From: Phycisphaerales bacterium
Lineage (GTDB): Bacteria; Planctomycetota; Phycisphaerae; Phycisphaerales; UBA1924
Reading direction: 5' to 3'
Assembly (NCBI GenBank): GCA_905339235.1
Contig: CAJPFG010000010.1
Location: 62,001 to 126,000, forward strand
DNA: 64,000 bases
This document shows positions 9,700-17,418 of the stretch, in pieces. The notes under the pieces were generated by a model, which ran no database searches, was not told the DNA's origin, and saw only the letters and a program-made list of their open reading frames with translations. Made by a program: the position numbers and the translations under genes. Numbering within the stretch: the first letter of the stretch is position 1; every line of letters starts with the position of its first letter.

Positions 9700-10755
9700 G
9701 TGTTAATTGCATCGATCATGCTGTCGACTTGGCTCTCTCTCATCGGCGATGGATGCGCAGCATCGTTCGATCAGCCGCAGGCCACTCGGGCCGTGAAAGT
9801 CGAAATCACAGTTCGTGCTCCCGACGGGACTCCGCTGCAGGGCATGGTGGTTCACGCGATATCAAGCGTTCCACCGGCGATCCCGGATGTCACCGTCACC
9901 GATGAACAGGGCAAGAGTACGAGGTGGGTTGCCGCGAATGATGAACCGACCACCGTGGCAATTGGTGCCAATCCGCTAGCCCTGTCCCTTATTCCCGAAG
10001 GGGACCCCATTCGAACTCGGTTAGAGTCCCTCCTATCGCAATACTCCTGGCCTGCTGAGAGACGCGTAACGGTCGCGCCGGGTGAAGCGACCGTCAGCAT
10101 GGAGTTCGCAGCGATTGAGAATGTGGTCGTGCGCGGACAAATAACCGGCACGGTCAATCGTGATCGGTGTGCAGTGTTCCCAGCGGGCGGGATGCTCGTG
10201 GGTGCCGTCAAACTGGACGCCGAGAACCGGTTCGCCGTGAAGGTGCCAAAGGGGAAGCGAAGCACCGTGTGCGTGAAGGATGGTCCAGGGTTTTGCAAGG
10301 CAATCGAACTTTCGGAAGCTCAGACTACCGTGGACATAGACTTGGGCGACATCGCTCTGGACACTCCTGTCACCAGTGCACCGGTTCGCATTGAGCTTCT
10401 TGACGCAAAGACGCAAAGGGGCAAGGACTTGCGTCTCGCGGTTGGCCTGACGCTGGTCTCCGATGACGGCCAAACTGTGCTCGAGTACGGGCTAGGGTTT
10501 GGCACCATGATCAAGGTGGATGGCAGTGGCCGGGCAGGGCCCGGAATACCACCCGGCGGCTATTTCGTGGCGCCCGTGTATCTTGCAGCGGGAGGCGGCG
10601 AAAAACTGATTCGCGCAATCAGGGCGGGAAGGGCTGCCGAACTCACGGCGGCGAACTTCCCGCACATGGTCGCGGTGGAGGGTCAGGTAACGACTTACAG
10701 CTTCTCCACTGGATCGTCTTGGGACTTGTTGAAGCAAATAGAGCCGGACTGGTGA
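9700..10755 (+). CDS. Secreted protein with carboxypeptidase-regulatory-like domain
   Basis: 351 residues starting at GTG, with GGAGG just upstream; its start lies 3 bp after the stop of the giant hydrolase, so translation is probably coupled. The N-terminus (MLIASIMLSTWLSLIGDGCAA) is a signal peptide. Residues about 30-70 (VKVEITVRAPDGTPLQGMVVHAIS...VTDEQGKSTRWVA) look like a carboxypeptidase-regulatory-like or Ig-type beta sandwich. Two further beta-rich segments follow, each with GGM/PPGGY-type turns. No enzyme motif is visible. The base composition matches the AT-richer end of the preceding gene, so the two probably arrived or evolved together; it may be a structural or inhibitory partner of the hydrolase. 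Confidence 0.75.
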   Translation: MLIASIMLSTWLSLIGDGCAASFDQPQATRAVKVEITVRAPDGTPLQGMVVHAISSVPPAIPDVTVTDEQGKSTRWVAANDEPTTVAIGANPLALSLIPEGDPIRTRLESLLSQYSWPAERRVTVAPGEATVSMEFAAIENVVVRGQITGTVNRDRCAVFPAGGMLVGAVKLDAENRFAVKVPKGKRSTVCVKDGPGFCKAIELSEAQTTVDIDLGDIALDTPVTSAPVRIELLDAKTQRGKDLRLAVGLTLVSDDGQTVLEYGLGFGTMIKVDGSGRAGPGIPPGGYFVAPVYLAAGGGEKLIRAIRAGRAAELTAANFPHMVAVEGQVTTYSFSTGSSWDLLKQIEPDW

Positions 10756-11303
10756 GTTGGTGATCCCTTGCGCCCCGCATTCGGACCCGCGTGGTGATCC
10801 ACATTCGGGGAATGTACGATCGCTACCCACCTCAGAGAAGTACCACCGATACCTGATACCTGCACTCATGTATTGCGTATTGCTCGCTCCTCCTCCGAGG
10901 CCGCGCCTCCAGCGGCCGCTGGTATACCTTGGCCTGCTCCCGCATCGAGCCCGGTCGGCAGCGACTGATGGCGCTTCTCGCGCTCCATCCGCGCGATTGG
11001 CCGCGTCGCGTCGAGAGTTTTCGGGTCATCTCCATCGTCGCGCTCGTGCTGGGCAACTCGGCGGTCGTGATCGGTCTGTCAATCCTCGCCTGGCGGCAGT
11101 TCCGACATCTGGTCGGTTGGTAGCCGCGGCCATATCCCAGCCGAATAAACAGACACAAGCGGCATTAATGCAAGTGCTTTCGTGGGCGCATGTTGCGGGC
11201 GATTTGCGGAATTCGCTTCCTACCGGCTTTGGAGTATGGCATTTGTGTGGGTAACCTATAGCCCCCAGGCCCGGGGGGTGCGGGCCACCAAGGAGATTTC
11301 TCG
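10756..11303. other. Long intergenic region, mostly featureless
   Basis: 548 bp between the giant-hydrolase operon and the DUF1579 gene. Several frames are open by chance but lack good codon bias. The only plausible coding stretch is a short membrane-like frame at 10968-11123 (listed separately). From about 11150 the sequence becomes AT-richer (AATAAACAGACACAAGCGGC) and probably contains the promoter of the downstream gene. No terminator hairpin was found directly after 10755. Confidence 0.35.
10968..11123 (+). CDS. Possible small single-pass membrane protein
   Basis: 51 residues from an internal ATG. The sequence has a basic N-terminus (HPRDWPRRVES) and one convincing hydrophobic helix (VISIVALVLGNSAVVIGLSIL) followed by AWRQF. 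No Shine-Dalgarno sequence is visible and it lies in a region with poor coding bias. It could equally be the remnant of a longer membrane protein or a chance frame. Confidence 0.25.
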   Translation: MALLALHPRDWPRRVESFRVISIVALVLGNSAVVIGLSILAWRQFRHLVGW

Positions 11304-11963
11304 ATGACTCGGACAGTGAAACTCGTTTCCCTTTGTGCCGCGGTCGCGGCGGGTGTGAGCCTCGTCGCGTTGGCACAGCCCGCGGCCGACAAGAAACCTC
11401 AGCCCGCCAAGGAAGGCGCCCCGCCCGCCGGCATGCCCGACATGGAGAAGATGATGGAGGCCTGGGCCAAGGCCGCGACGCCCGGCGACATGCACAAGTG
11501 GCTGATGGAGAGCGTCGGCACCTGGGAGGGCAAGACCAAGATGTGGATGGACCCCTCCATGCCCGCCGAGGAAAGCACCTGCACCACGACCATCACCTCG
11601 ATGTTCGGCGGGCGCTACACCAAGGGCGAGACCAAGGGCAACATGACCGGCCCCGACGGCAAGCCCATGCTCTTCGAGGGCTTCGGGCTCTACGGCTTCG
11701 ACAACACCACCAACCAGTTCCAGTGCACCTGGTGCGACAACATGGGCACCATGATGCTCAACTTCACCGGAACGCTCTCGGCCGACAAGAAGACCCTGAC
11801 GCTCACCGCGCATTTCGTGGACTGCATGACCGGCCAGAAGTCCTGGATGCGCGAGGTCGAGACCCGCAAGTCCCCGACCTCGATGACCCTCGAGATGTTC
11901 GCCCCCACGATGGACGGCAAGGGCGAGTTCAAGATGATGCAGATCGACTACACCAAGAAGTGA
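11304..11963 (+). CDS. DUF1579 family exported protein
   Basis: 219 residues, AAGGAG at 11290-11295. Signal peptide MTRTVKLVSLCAAVAAGVSLVALAQ, then a Pro/Lys linker (25-45) and a Met-rich helix. From about 65 the DUF1579 core begins: LMESVGTWEGKTKMWMDPS, then CTTTITSMFGGRYT, FEGFGLYGFDNTTNQF and a C-terminal strand with Met-rich periodicity. DUF1579 proteins are predicted lipocalin-like single-domain barrels with unknown ligands. A strong GC hairpin follows 26 bp after the stop. A standalone periplasmic or secreted protein. Confidence 0.9.
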   Translation: MTRTVKLVSLCAAVAAGVSLVALAQPAADKKPQPAKEGAPPAGMPDMEKMMEAWAKAATPGDMHKWLMESVGTWEGKTKMWMDPSMPAEESTCTTTITSMFGGRYTKGETKGNMTGPDGKPMLFEGFGLYGFDNTTNQFQCTWCDNMGTMMLNFTGTLSADKKTLTLTAHFVDCMTGQKSWMREVETRKSPTSMTLEMFAPTMDGKGEFKMMQIDYTKK

Positions 11964-11989
11964 GCCAAATCGCTCCGGATGACGCAAAC

Positions 11990-12019
11990 GGGCCCGGCGG
12001 AGTTTTCACCGCCGGGCCC
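11990..12019. terminator. Bidirectional hairpin terminator
   Basis: Perfect 11-bp arms GGGCCCGGCGG and CCGCCGGGCCC separated by the 8-nt loop AGTTTTCA, lying between convergent genes. On the plus strand it is followed by TTCCTCTTCTC, a pyrimidine-rich but not pure T tract. Confidence 0.7.
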
Positions 12020-12040
12020 TTCCTCTTCTCTCGGTCTGCC

Positions 12041-12880
12041 TTACCCGCGCCGCCGCCGCGCGATCGCCAGGATTCCCAACCCCGCGAGCGCCATCGAGCC
12101 CGGCGCCGGCACGCACGTCAGTTCGTATCCCCAGCGGAAGCCCTCGTGGACCCACACATGGTGCCCGTTGTTCCCGACATCGGTGATGGTTCCGTCGGCG
12201 TTGAAGTAGTCGTCCCACCACGTCGCGTACGTCTCGAAGTACAGCGACGTCACCGTTCCCGGCGTCGGGCACGGGTCGCCGGGCTTGTCGTAGAAGTAGT
12301 CGTACTGGTACCCACTCTGCCACCGTCCCGGCACCACGTCCTGGTCCTCGTCCTGGTACGGATAGAACGGCCCGCCCACCGTGCCCGCGCGGTTGGCCAG
12401 GCGAGTGTTGTCGTCCATCCGGCTTCGGTCCGTCCCCGGCCAGCGCTCGCGATACCCCGAGACCCACATCACGTCGTTGATCAGCGAACCCGCGTCGGGC
12501 ACGAAGTTCACCTTGATCTCCGCGCCCAGGAAGTCCCGGTCTCCCGGTCCGCACTCGTTGTACGCCCGGTAGAAGTCCACGTTGAACTGCCCGTTCATGT
12601 TGCTGTTGCCGCCCATGTAATGGACCTGCCACGCCGGCGCGGCGTACGCCGCGTTCAGAATCCCCTGAAACCACGCCGACGGCGTCTGGATCAACTCCAC
12701 GCTCCCGGGCGACAGCGTGGACGTGCACCGGTTTCCCGGGTGCACCTCGCAATCACGCGTCACCGACGGCGGATTGCCCGCCGTGTTCCCCGACATCACG
12801 ATGTTGCCCAGGGCCGCGCCCGCCGACCAGACCACCACCACCGCGGCCGCCGCCGCGCCGAACCGGTTCTTCGTGCACAT
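12041..12880 (-). CDS. PEP-CTERM-like exported protein
   Basis: 279 residues. The ATG at 12880 is chosen over the in-frame ATG at 12886 because GGGAG lies 7 nt before it. Signal peptide MCTKNRFGAAAAAVVVVWSAGAALG. The body is aromatic-rich (GGPFYPYQDEDQD, YQYDYFYDKPGD, TWWDDYF) and has several Cys, suggesting an extracellular beta-rich fold. The tail VPAPGSMALAGLGILAIARRRRG has the three-part PEP-CTERM-like layout: short Pro motif, hydrophobic helix, Arg cluster. Tags of this type are processed by exosortase-like enzymes; none is encoded here. The function of the body is unknown. Confidence 0.8.
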   Translation of the reverse strand: MCTKNRFGAAAAAVVVVWSAGAALGNIVMSGNTAGNPPSVTRDCEVHPGNRCTSTLSPGSVELIQTPSAWFQGILNAAYAAPAWQVHYMGGNSNMNGQFNVDFYRAYNECGPGDRDFLGAEIKVNFVPDAGSLINDVMWVSGYRERWPGTDRSRMDDNTRLANRAGTVGGPFYPYQDEDQDVVPGRWQSGYQYDYFYDKPGDPCPTPGTVTSLYFETYATWWDDYFNADGTITDVGNNGHHVWVHEGFRWGYELTCVPAPGSMALAGLGILAIARRRRG

Positions 12881-13094
12881 GTTCATGCTCCCAGTAGCCG
12901 CGAACGCGGCTCCACTGTTAGCGACGCCGCCGCACGGGCGCTCACGCAACGCCGAAGAAGGAACCGGAGATACCAGCGCCAACGCCGCGCGCGGTCAGAG
13001 CGTCCGGCGTTCCGGCCGCGCGGAGCGCAACGAAACCACTGCGCCCGCGCCGTCGCGCGGCGACTTCACAACCACGAGCAAACTCCTGGGCGGC

Positions 13095-13352
13095 CTACTT
13101 CACCAGTCGGACGCTCACGCCGGTGTGCTTGCTCTTCACCAGCGCGATGGCCGCGTCGTTCATCTGCTTGCTCTGCTTGTTCTCATCCCCCGCCATGTTG
13201 CGGGTCATGTTGATGTCGAAGGACCCCTTCTTCGTGGGCTCTTCCTCGTCGTAGTAGGTGTAGGACCACGTGGGTAACTTCCCGGCGCTGGTCGCGTTGT
13301 GCATGAACTTCGGCGACGATGTCTTCACGAGTTTGACGCAGTACACGGGCAT
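13095..13352 (-). CDS. Small hypothetical protein
   Basis: 85 residues. The start at 13352 (MPVYCVKLVKTSS) has GGGAGG 7 nt upstream. The sequence alternates strands and turns (KLPTWSYTYYDEEE, KKGSFDINMTRNM) and ends with AAIALVKSKHTGVSVRLVK. No signal peptide, no membrane helix and no recognised family. It lies divergently from the DUF1028 lipoprotein gene with 136 bp between them. Confidence 0.65.
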   Translation of the reverse strand: MPVYCVKLVKTSSPKFMHNATSAGKLPTWSYTYYDEEEPTKKGSFDINMTRNMAGDENKQSKQMNDAAIALVKSKHTGVSVRLVK

Positions 13353-13488
13353 GGTGCATCCTCCCAATCGGTCGCGGCCCCCTCGGCCGCGGACTCCCAA
13401 ACCAGCCTACCCGATGCCCGCGAGATCGTGCAAGTGCATCGCGCGCCGTGCAGTTTCGTGTGTGGTAGTCTGTGGCCCAAGGTGAACC

Positions 13489-14529
13489 ATGAAGATCCTG
13501 TTTGCCGCGTTGGCCTGCACGTTCCTGACCGGGTGCCAATCCCCCGGGCTCGCTCCCGGACGCCACCACCACGCCGTTCTTGCGGATGGCCGAATCTCGT
13601 TTCGGCCGGTCTCCACCTACTCGATCGTGGCGCGGGATGCTCAAACCGGCCGCCTCGGCGTGGCCGTGCAGAGCCACTGGTTCAGCGTGGGTTCGGTGGT
13701 GCCGTGGGCCCAGGCCGGCGTCGGCGCGGTCGCGACCCAGTCGCTCGTCGATGTCCGCTACGGCCCGATGGGCCTCGCGCTGATGCGCGGCGGGCGATCC
13801 GCCGAGGAATCGCTCAAGGCGTTGACCGCCAGCGATGCGGGCGAGGCCGTCCGGCAGGTCGCCATGATCGACGCCAAAGGGCGTGTCGCGACGCATACCG
13901 GCGCCAAGTGCATCGCCACGGCGGGGCACGTCAGCGGCACGAGCGCGGACGGATCGGTCTACTCCGCGCAGGCCAACATGATGCACCGGCCCGGCGTGCC
14001 CGAGGCGATGGCGAAGGCCTTCGAGAGCGCGGCCGGCGATCTGGCGGACCGGCTGCTGGCCGCGCTCCACGCGGCGCAGGACGCGGGCGGCGACATCCGC
14101 GGCAAGCAGTCCGCGGCGATCCTCATCGTGAAGGGCGAACCGACGCCCGAGCCGTGGCAGGGGCGCGTGGTTGAGATCCGCGTGGAAGACGCCGCGGACC
14201 CGCTCGCAGAACTCTCGCGCCTCGTCTCGCTGAACCGCGCGTACGACCTGATGAACGCCGGCGACGCCGCCATCGAGAAGAACGACATCGCCGGCGCACT
14301 CGAGAGTTACGGCGCCGCCCAGCGCCTCGCGCCGGGAAACTCCGAGATGACCTTCTGGACCGCCGTCTCACTCGCCAACGCCGGAAAGATCGACGAGGCG
14401 CTGCCGCTGCTGGCGAAGTGCTACGCGGACAAATCCGGCGATTGGCGGGAACTTCTCAATCGCCTTCCCGCATCGGGCCTGCTCAACACGGACGAAGGCG
14501 TGTTGCGACGGCTGCTCGAAGCGAAGTAG
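13489..14529 (+). CDS. DUF1028 lipoprotein
   Basis: 346 residues. The N-terminus ends in a lipobox (FLTGC, Cys at about 16), so it should be a lipoprotein. The DUF1028 domain starts at STYSIVARDAQTGRLGVAVQS and continues through VGSVVPWAQAGVGAVATQS, DVRYGPMGLALMRGG and HTGAKCIATAGHVSG. DUF1028 is related by fold prediction to Ntn hydrolases, with the Ser/Thr near the N-terminus of the domain as candidate nucleophile; here it would have to be exposed by cleavage. Residues 250-346 form TPR-like helices (LNRAYDLMNAGDAAIEKNDIAGALESYGAAQRL). Its partners and substrate are unknown. Confidence 0.88.
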   Translation: MKILFAALACTFLTGCQSPGLAPGRHHHAVLADGRISFRPVSTYSIVARDAQTGRLGVAVQSHWFSVGSVVPWAQAGVGAVATQSLVDVRYGPMGLALMRGGRSAEESLKALTASDAGEAVRQVAMIDAKGRVATHTGAKCIATAGHVSGTSADGSVYSAQANMMHRPGVPEAMAKAFESAAGDLADRLLAALHAAQDAGGDIRGKQSAAILIVKGEPTPEPWQGRVVEIRVEDAADPLAELSRLVSLNRAYDLMNAGDAAIEKNDIAGALESYGAAQRLAPGNSEMTFWTAVSLANAGKIDEALPLLAKCYADKSGDWRELLNRLPASGLLNTDEGVLRRLLEAK

Positions 14530-14738
14530 CGTTGACGGGGAAACCCCGACACGAGCGAACGCGCGTGACGGGGCTGCTCCCAGTGCGTGTGCGCGGGAAG
14601 GGCTGTTGAGGGCTGTTTTTCTCGATGAAGTTGTGATTTTGGCGAACGGAGAATCGGGTGCCGCAATAAACTGGAGTATTCGATCTGCAATGCCTCGCTC
14701 GGCGGCGAGGCGGCGGGTCGTGGCTCTCGGGAGGCGGC

Positions 14739-16481
14739 ATGATCAAGTTCCTTCGGCGGATGGTGGCGGCGGTCCTGGCGGTGTGTGCGCCGGCAGTGGC
14801 GCAGACGATACTGGTGAACCAGCAGCCGGGCACGCTGACGGCCCGGGCCTCGCAACTCTGGCAGGATCCGGGCCCCAACGGGAACGATCTCGACGGCGAC
14901 TCGGTGTGCTTCGAGGATTTCGTGCTCAGCGCGCCCGCGACGATCGACCACATGGAGTGGTGGGGCGCCGGGGCGAGTGAGTTGGGATTCCGCATCGAGT
15001 TCTGGCGGCAGGATCCGGGGACCATTGCGTATCAGCCTTACGGAGTTTTCTACTACGGGGGCAACCACAACATTCAGCCCGAGGCGAGGTTCGACACGAC
15101 GGCGTACACCACGTCGCCCGGGCCTAACGGGACGACGCACTTCTCGCTGGACCTGGCCGCGCCCGTGAGCCTTGCGGCCAATGACGCCGCGAACCCGCGC
15201 TGGTTCGTGTGCGTGATCGGGCTGACGCACCAGGCGTACGCGACTTGGAACTGGTGGCATGGGACGGGCGGGAGCAATCGGACGTACCAGTTCGTGCGCG
15301 GGCTGGGGTTCAGGTCGCTGCCGGAGGGGCGGGCGCTTTTGCTGCGGGCGGCGGGCGGGACTTCGGTGACGATCGCGGCGAGCGTGAACCCGCCGAGCGC
15401 GGGGACGATCAGCGGGGCGGGGGCGTATCCGGCCGGGGCGCTGGTGATGTTGCAGGCGAACGAGAACAACGGCTGGGGGTTCATCAACTGGACGGAAAAC
15501 GGGACGCAGGTCAGCGGCAACCGGCAGTACTCGTTCACGGCCACGGTGGACCGCGCGCTGGTGGCGAACTTCGTGCCGGCGTACACGATCACGACGGCGT
15601 CGCTGCCGACGTTCGCGGGGACGACCACGGGCGGCGGGGTGTTCAACAGCGGCACGAGCGTGACGATTGATGCGACGCCGGCCGCGGGGTATGTGTTCTC
15701 GGAGTGGCGCGAGTTTGGAATCCCGGTCAGTTTTTCGCAGTCGTACACGTTTCCGGCGAACGCGAATCACAACTTCACCGCGGTGTTCGACCCGGATCCG
15801 AACACGGTGGCGTTCGACTTCGACAATGCGCCGCTGTACACCTCGCTGCCGATCGACCTGACGGTCGGCGGGCTGACGGCGCATTTGTCGGCGACGGGGA
15901 GCGGATTCTCGATCCAGCGGGCCAACACGATGGGTTTCACGCCCGCGGGGTTCGGCGGGAACTGCATCTATCCCAACAGCGTGTTCGCGGCGGATCTGCA
16001 CGTGAGTTTCTCGCAGCCGCTGTCCAACTTCTCGATCATGTTCTCGCCGCAGGAACTGGGGTGCGACTCGTCGGCGACGATGCGGGCGACGGGGTTCATG
16101 GGCGGGGCGTTTGTCGCGACGAACACGGCGGTGGCGCCGGTTCCGGGAACGTGGCCGACGGGGACGCTGACGCTCAGTTCGGCGGCGCCGTTCGACAGCG
16201 TGGTGGTGCACTACGAGGCGCGGCCGCCGACGTGCCAGGACTGGGGCCCGATCTTCCTGGCGGACAACATGATCGTGACGATGGCACCGCCGTCGTGCGA
16301 CCCGGACGTGAACTGCGACGGCGCGGTGAACGGGTTTGATGTCGAGGCGATGGAGCAGGCGGTGAACGGGGATGTGTCGAACTTCTGCCAGGCGGACGGA
16401 GACTTCAACAAGGACGGGGCCCTGAACGGGTTTGACGTGGAGGCGGTGGAGCAGGCGGTGAACGGCGCGCCGTGCCCGTAG
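14739..16481 (+). CDS. Secreted protein with InlB-type repeats and dockerin-like tail
   Basis: 580 residues, with GGGAGG a few bases before the ATG. Signal peptide MIKFLRRMVAAVLAVCAPAVAQ. Residues about 25-200 form an N-terminal beta domain. Two divergent InlB B-repeat-like units follow at about 208-280 and 283-345 (GAYPAGALVMLQA...WGFINWTENG; GTSVTIDATPAAGYVFSEW). A second beta domain (about 350-510) may bind a ligand. The tail has two loops, DVNCDGAVNGFDVEAMEQAVNG and DFNKDGALNGFDVEAVEQAVNG, nearly identical in layout to those of the gene at 3023. Predicted extracellular adhesion or matrix protein; no catalytic motif seen. Confidence 0.85.
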   Translation: MIKFLRRMVAAVLAVCAPAVAQTILVNQQPGTLTARASQLWQDPGPNGNDLDGDSVCFEDFVLSAPATIDHMEWWGAGASELGFRIEFWRQDPGTIAYQPYGVFYYGGNHNIQPEARFDTTAYTTSPGPNGTTHFSLDLAAPVSLAANDAANPRWFVCVIGLTHQAYATWNWWHGTGGSNRTYQFVRGLGFRSLPEGRALLLRAAGGTSVTIAASVNPPSAGTISGAGAYPAGALVMLQANENNGWGFINWTENGTQVSGNRQYSFTATVDRALVANFVPAYTITTASLPTFAGTTTGGGVFNSGTSVTIDATPAAGYVFSEWREFGIPVSFSQSYTFPANANHNFTAVFDPDPNTVAFDFDNAPLYTSLPIDLTVGGLTAHLSATGSGFSIQRANTMGFTPAGFGGNCIYPNSVFAADLHVSFSQPLSNFSIMFSPQELGCDSSATMRATGFMGGAFVATNTAVAPVPGTWPTGTLTLSSAAPFDSVVVHYEARPPTCQDWGPIFLADNMIVTMAPPSCDPDVNCDGAVNGFDVEAMEQAVNGDVSNFCQADGDFNKDGALNGFDVEAVEQAVNGAPCP

Positions 16482-16582
16482 GCGGCGCGTTGATTGGTTG
16501 CGTGCGAGAGCGCGGGCGAGGACGCCCGCGTTTTTCATTCTGGGTGGGGCGGGTTGTCAAAGAGCGGCGATGGGGGTGGAGA

Positions 16583-17320
16583 TCAGGCCGCGGCGGGGAG
16601 GGCGGGGGAGTCGGGGAGGGTGAGCGTGCGGGAGTTCCAGGCGGCGGCGCGCCAGATGAAGAGGTAGTGGAAGGCAAGGCCGGCGAGGACGGCGACATGG
16701 AAGATTTCGTGGGCGCGGATGACGCCGCGGACGAGCGGGCGCGAGACGCCGATTTCGATGCCAGCGCCGATGGTGTAGGCGAGGCCGCCGGCGATGAGGG
16801 GCCAGACGAAGGCGAAACCCTCGCGGCGCCAGAGGGCGATGATGGAGGCGACGCCGATCCAGCCCATGCCGAGGTAGAGGAGCACGCCCACGGTTTCGGG
16901 CACGGCCGCGAAGAAGATCGACTTGAGCGTCACGCCGAGCAGGGCGATGGTCCAGAGGAGGGCGAGCATGCCGCGGCGCCAGAGGCCGCGGAAGAGGATG
17001 GCGTGGATGGGCGTGGAGGTGCCGGCGATGAGGATGAAGATGGCGGCGTGGTCGAGGCGCTGGAAGACATGGCGCGCTGTGCCGGGGGCGAGGGTGTGGA
17101 AGGTGGTGCTCATGGCGAGCAGCACGACGGCGGTGATGGAGAACGCGGCGAGGGAAAAGACGCGGGCGGAGAGGGGGATATCGGGCTCGGCGGGGGTGCG
17201 CAGGCCGCGGCGGATGAGCGGGGGGGCGAGGCCGATGAAGGCGACGGCGCCGACGAGGTGCGAGAGGCTGGAGAAGGGGTCGGTGAAACCCGGGATGGGT
17301 TGGAGTTCGGGGATGGGCAT
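16583..17320 (-). CDS. Hemolysin III / PAQR family membrane protein
   Basis: 245 residues, about seven transmembrane helices. The diagnostic metal-site motifs of the family are present: STTFHTL (about 71-77), RLDHAAIFILIAGT (about 88-101) and HEIFHVAVLAGLAFHY near the C-terminus. These His and Asp residues match the Zn-binding set of PAQR proteins. The bacterial YqfA/HlyIII members have poorly defined physiology; the hemolysin name is historical. It stands alone, convergent with the InlB-repeat gene, and no partner is evident. Confidence 0.92.
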   Translation of the reverse strand: MPIPELQPIPGFTDPFSSLSHLVGAVAFIGLAPPLIRRGLRTPAEPDIPLSARVFSLAAFSITAVVLLAMSTTFHTLAPGTARHVFQRLDHAAIFILIAGTSTPIHAILFRGLWRRGMLALLWTIALLGVTLKSIFFAAVPETVGVLLYLGMGWIGVASIIALWRREGFAFVWPLIAGGLAYTIGAGIEIGVSRPLVRGVIRAHEIFHVAVLAGLAFHYLFIWRAAAWNSRTLTLPDSPALPAAA

Positions 17321-17418
17321 GCGGGCGACGGCGCACGATAGGGGGTGCGGGCCGATCGCGCGGTTGTGCCGGCACGCGGCGGGCGCGTGCGAAGAAGAAG
17401 CGAGGAATGTGGATGGCG

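Noticed and set aside
11333-13213. 626-codon open frame covering DUF1579 and the convergent exported-protein gene
   Set aside because: Spans two real genes on opposite strands, with Arg/His/Pro-rich composition and no motif.
14421-16538. 705-codon minus-strand frame opposite the InlB-repeat gene
   Set aside because: Antisense shadow of a gene with a clear signal peptide and dockerin-like tail; Arg/Pro-rich without domains.
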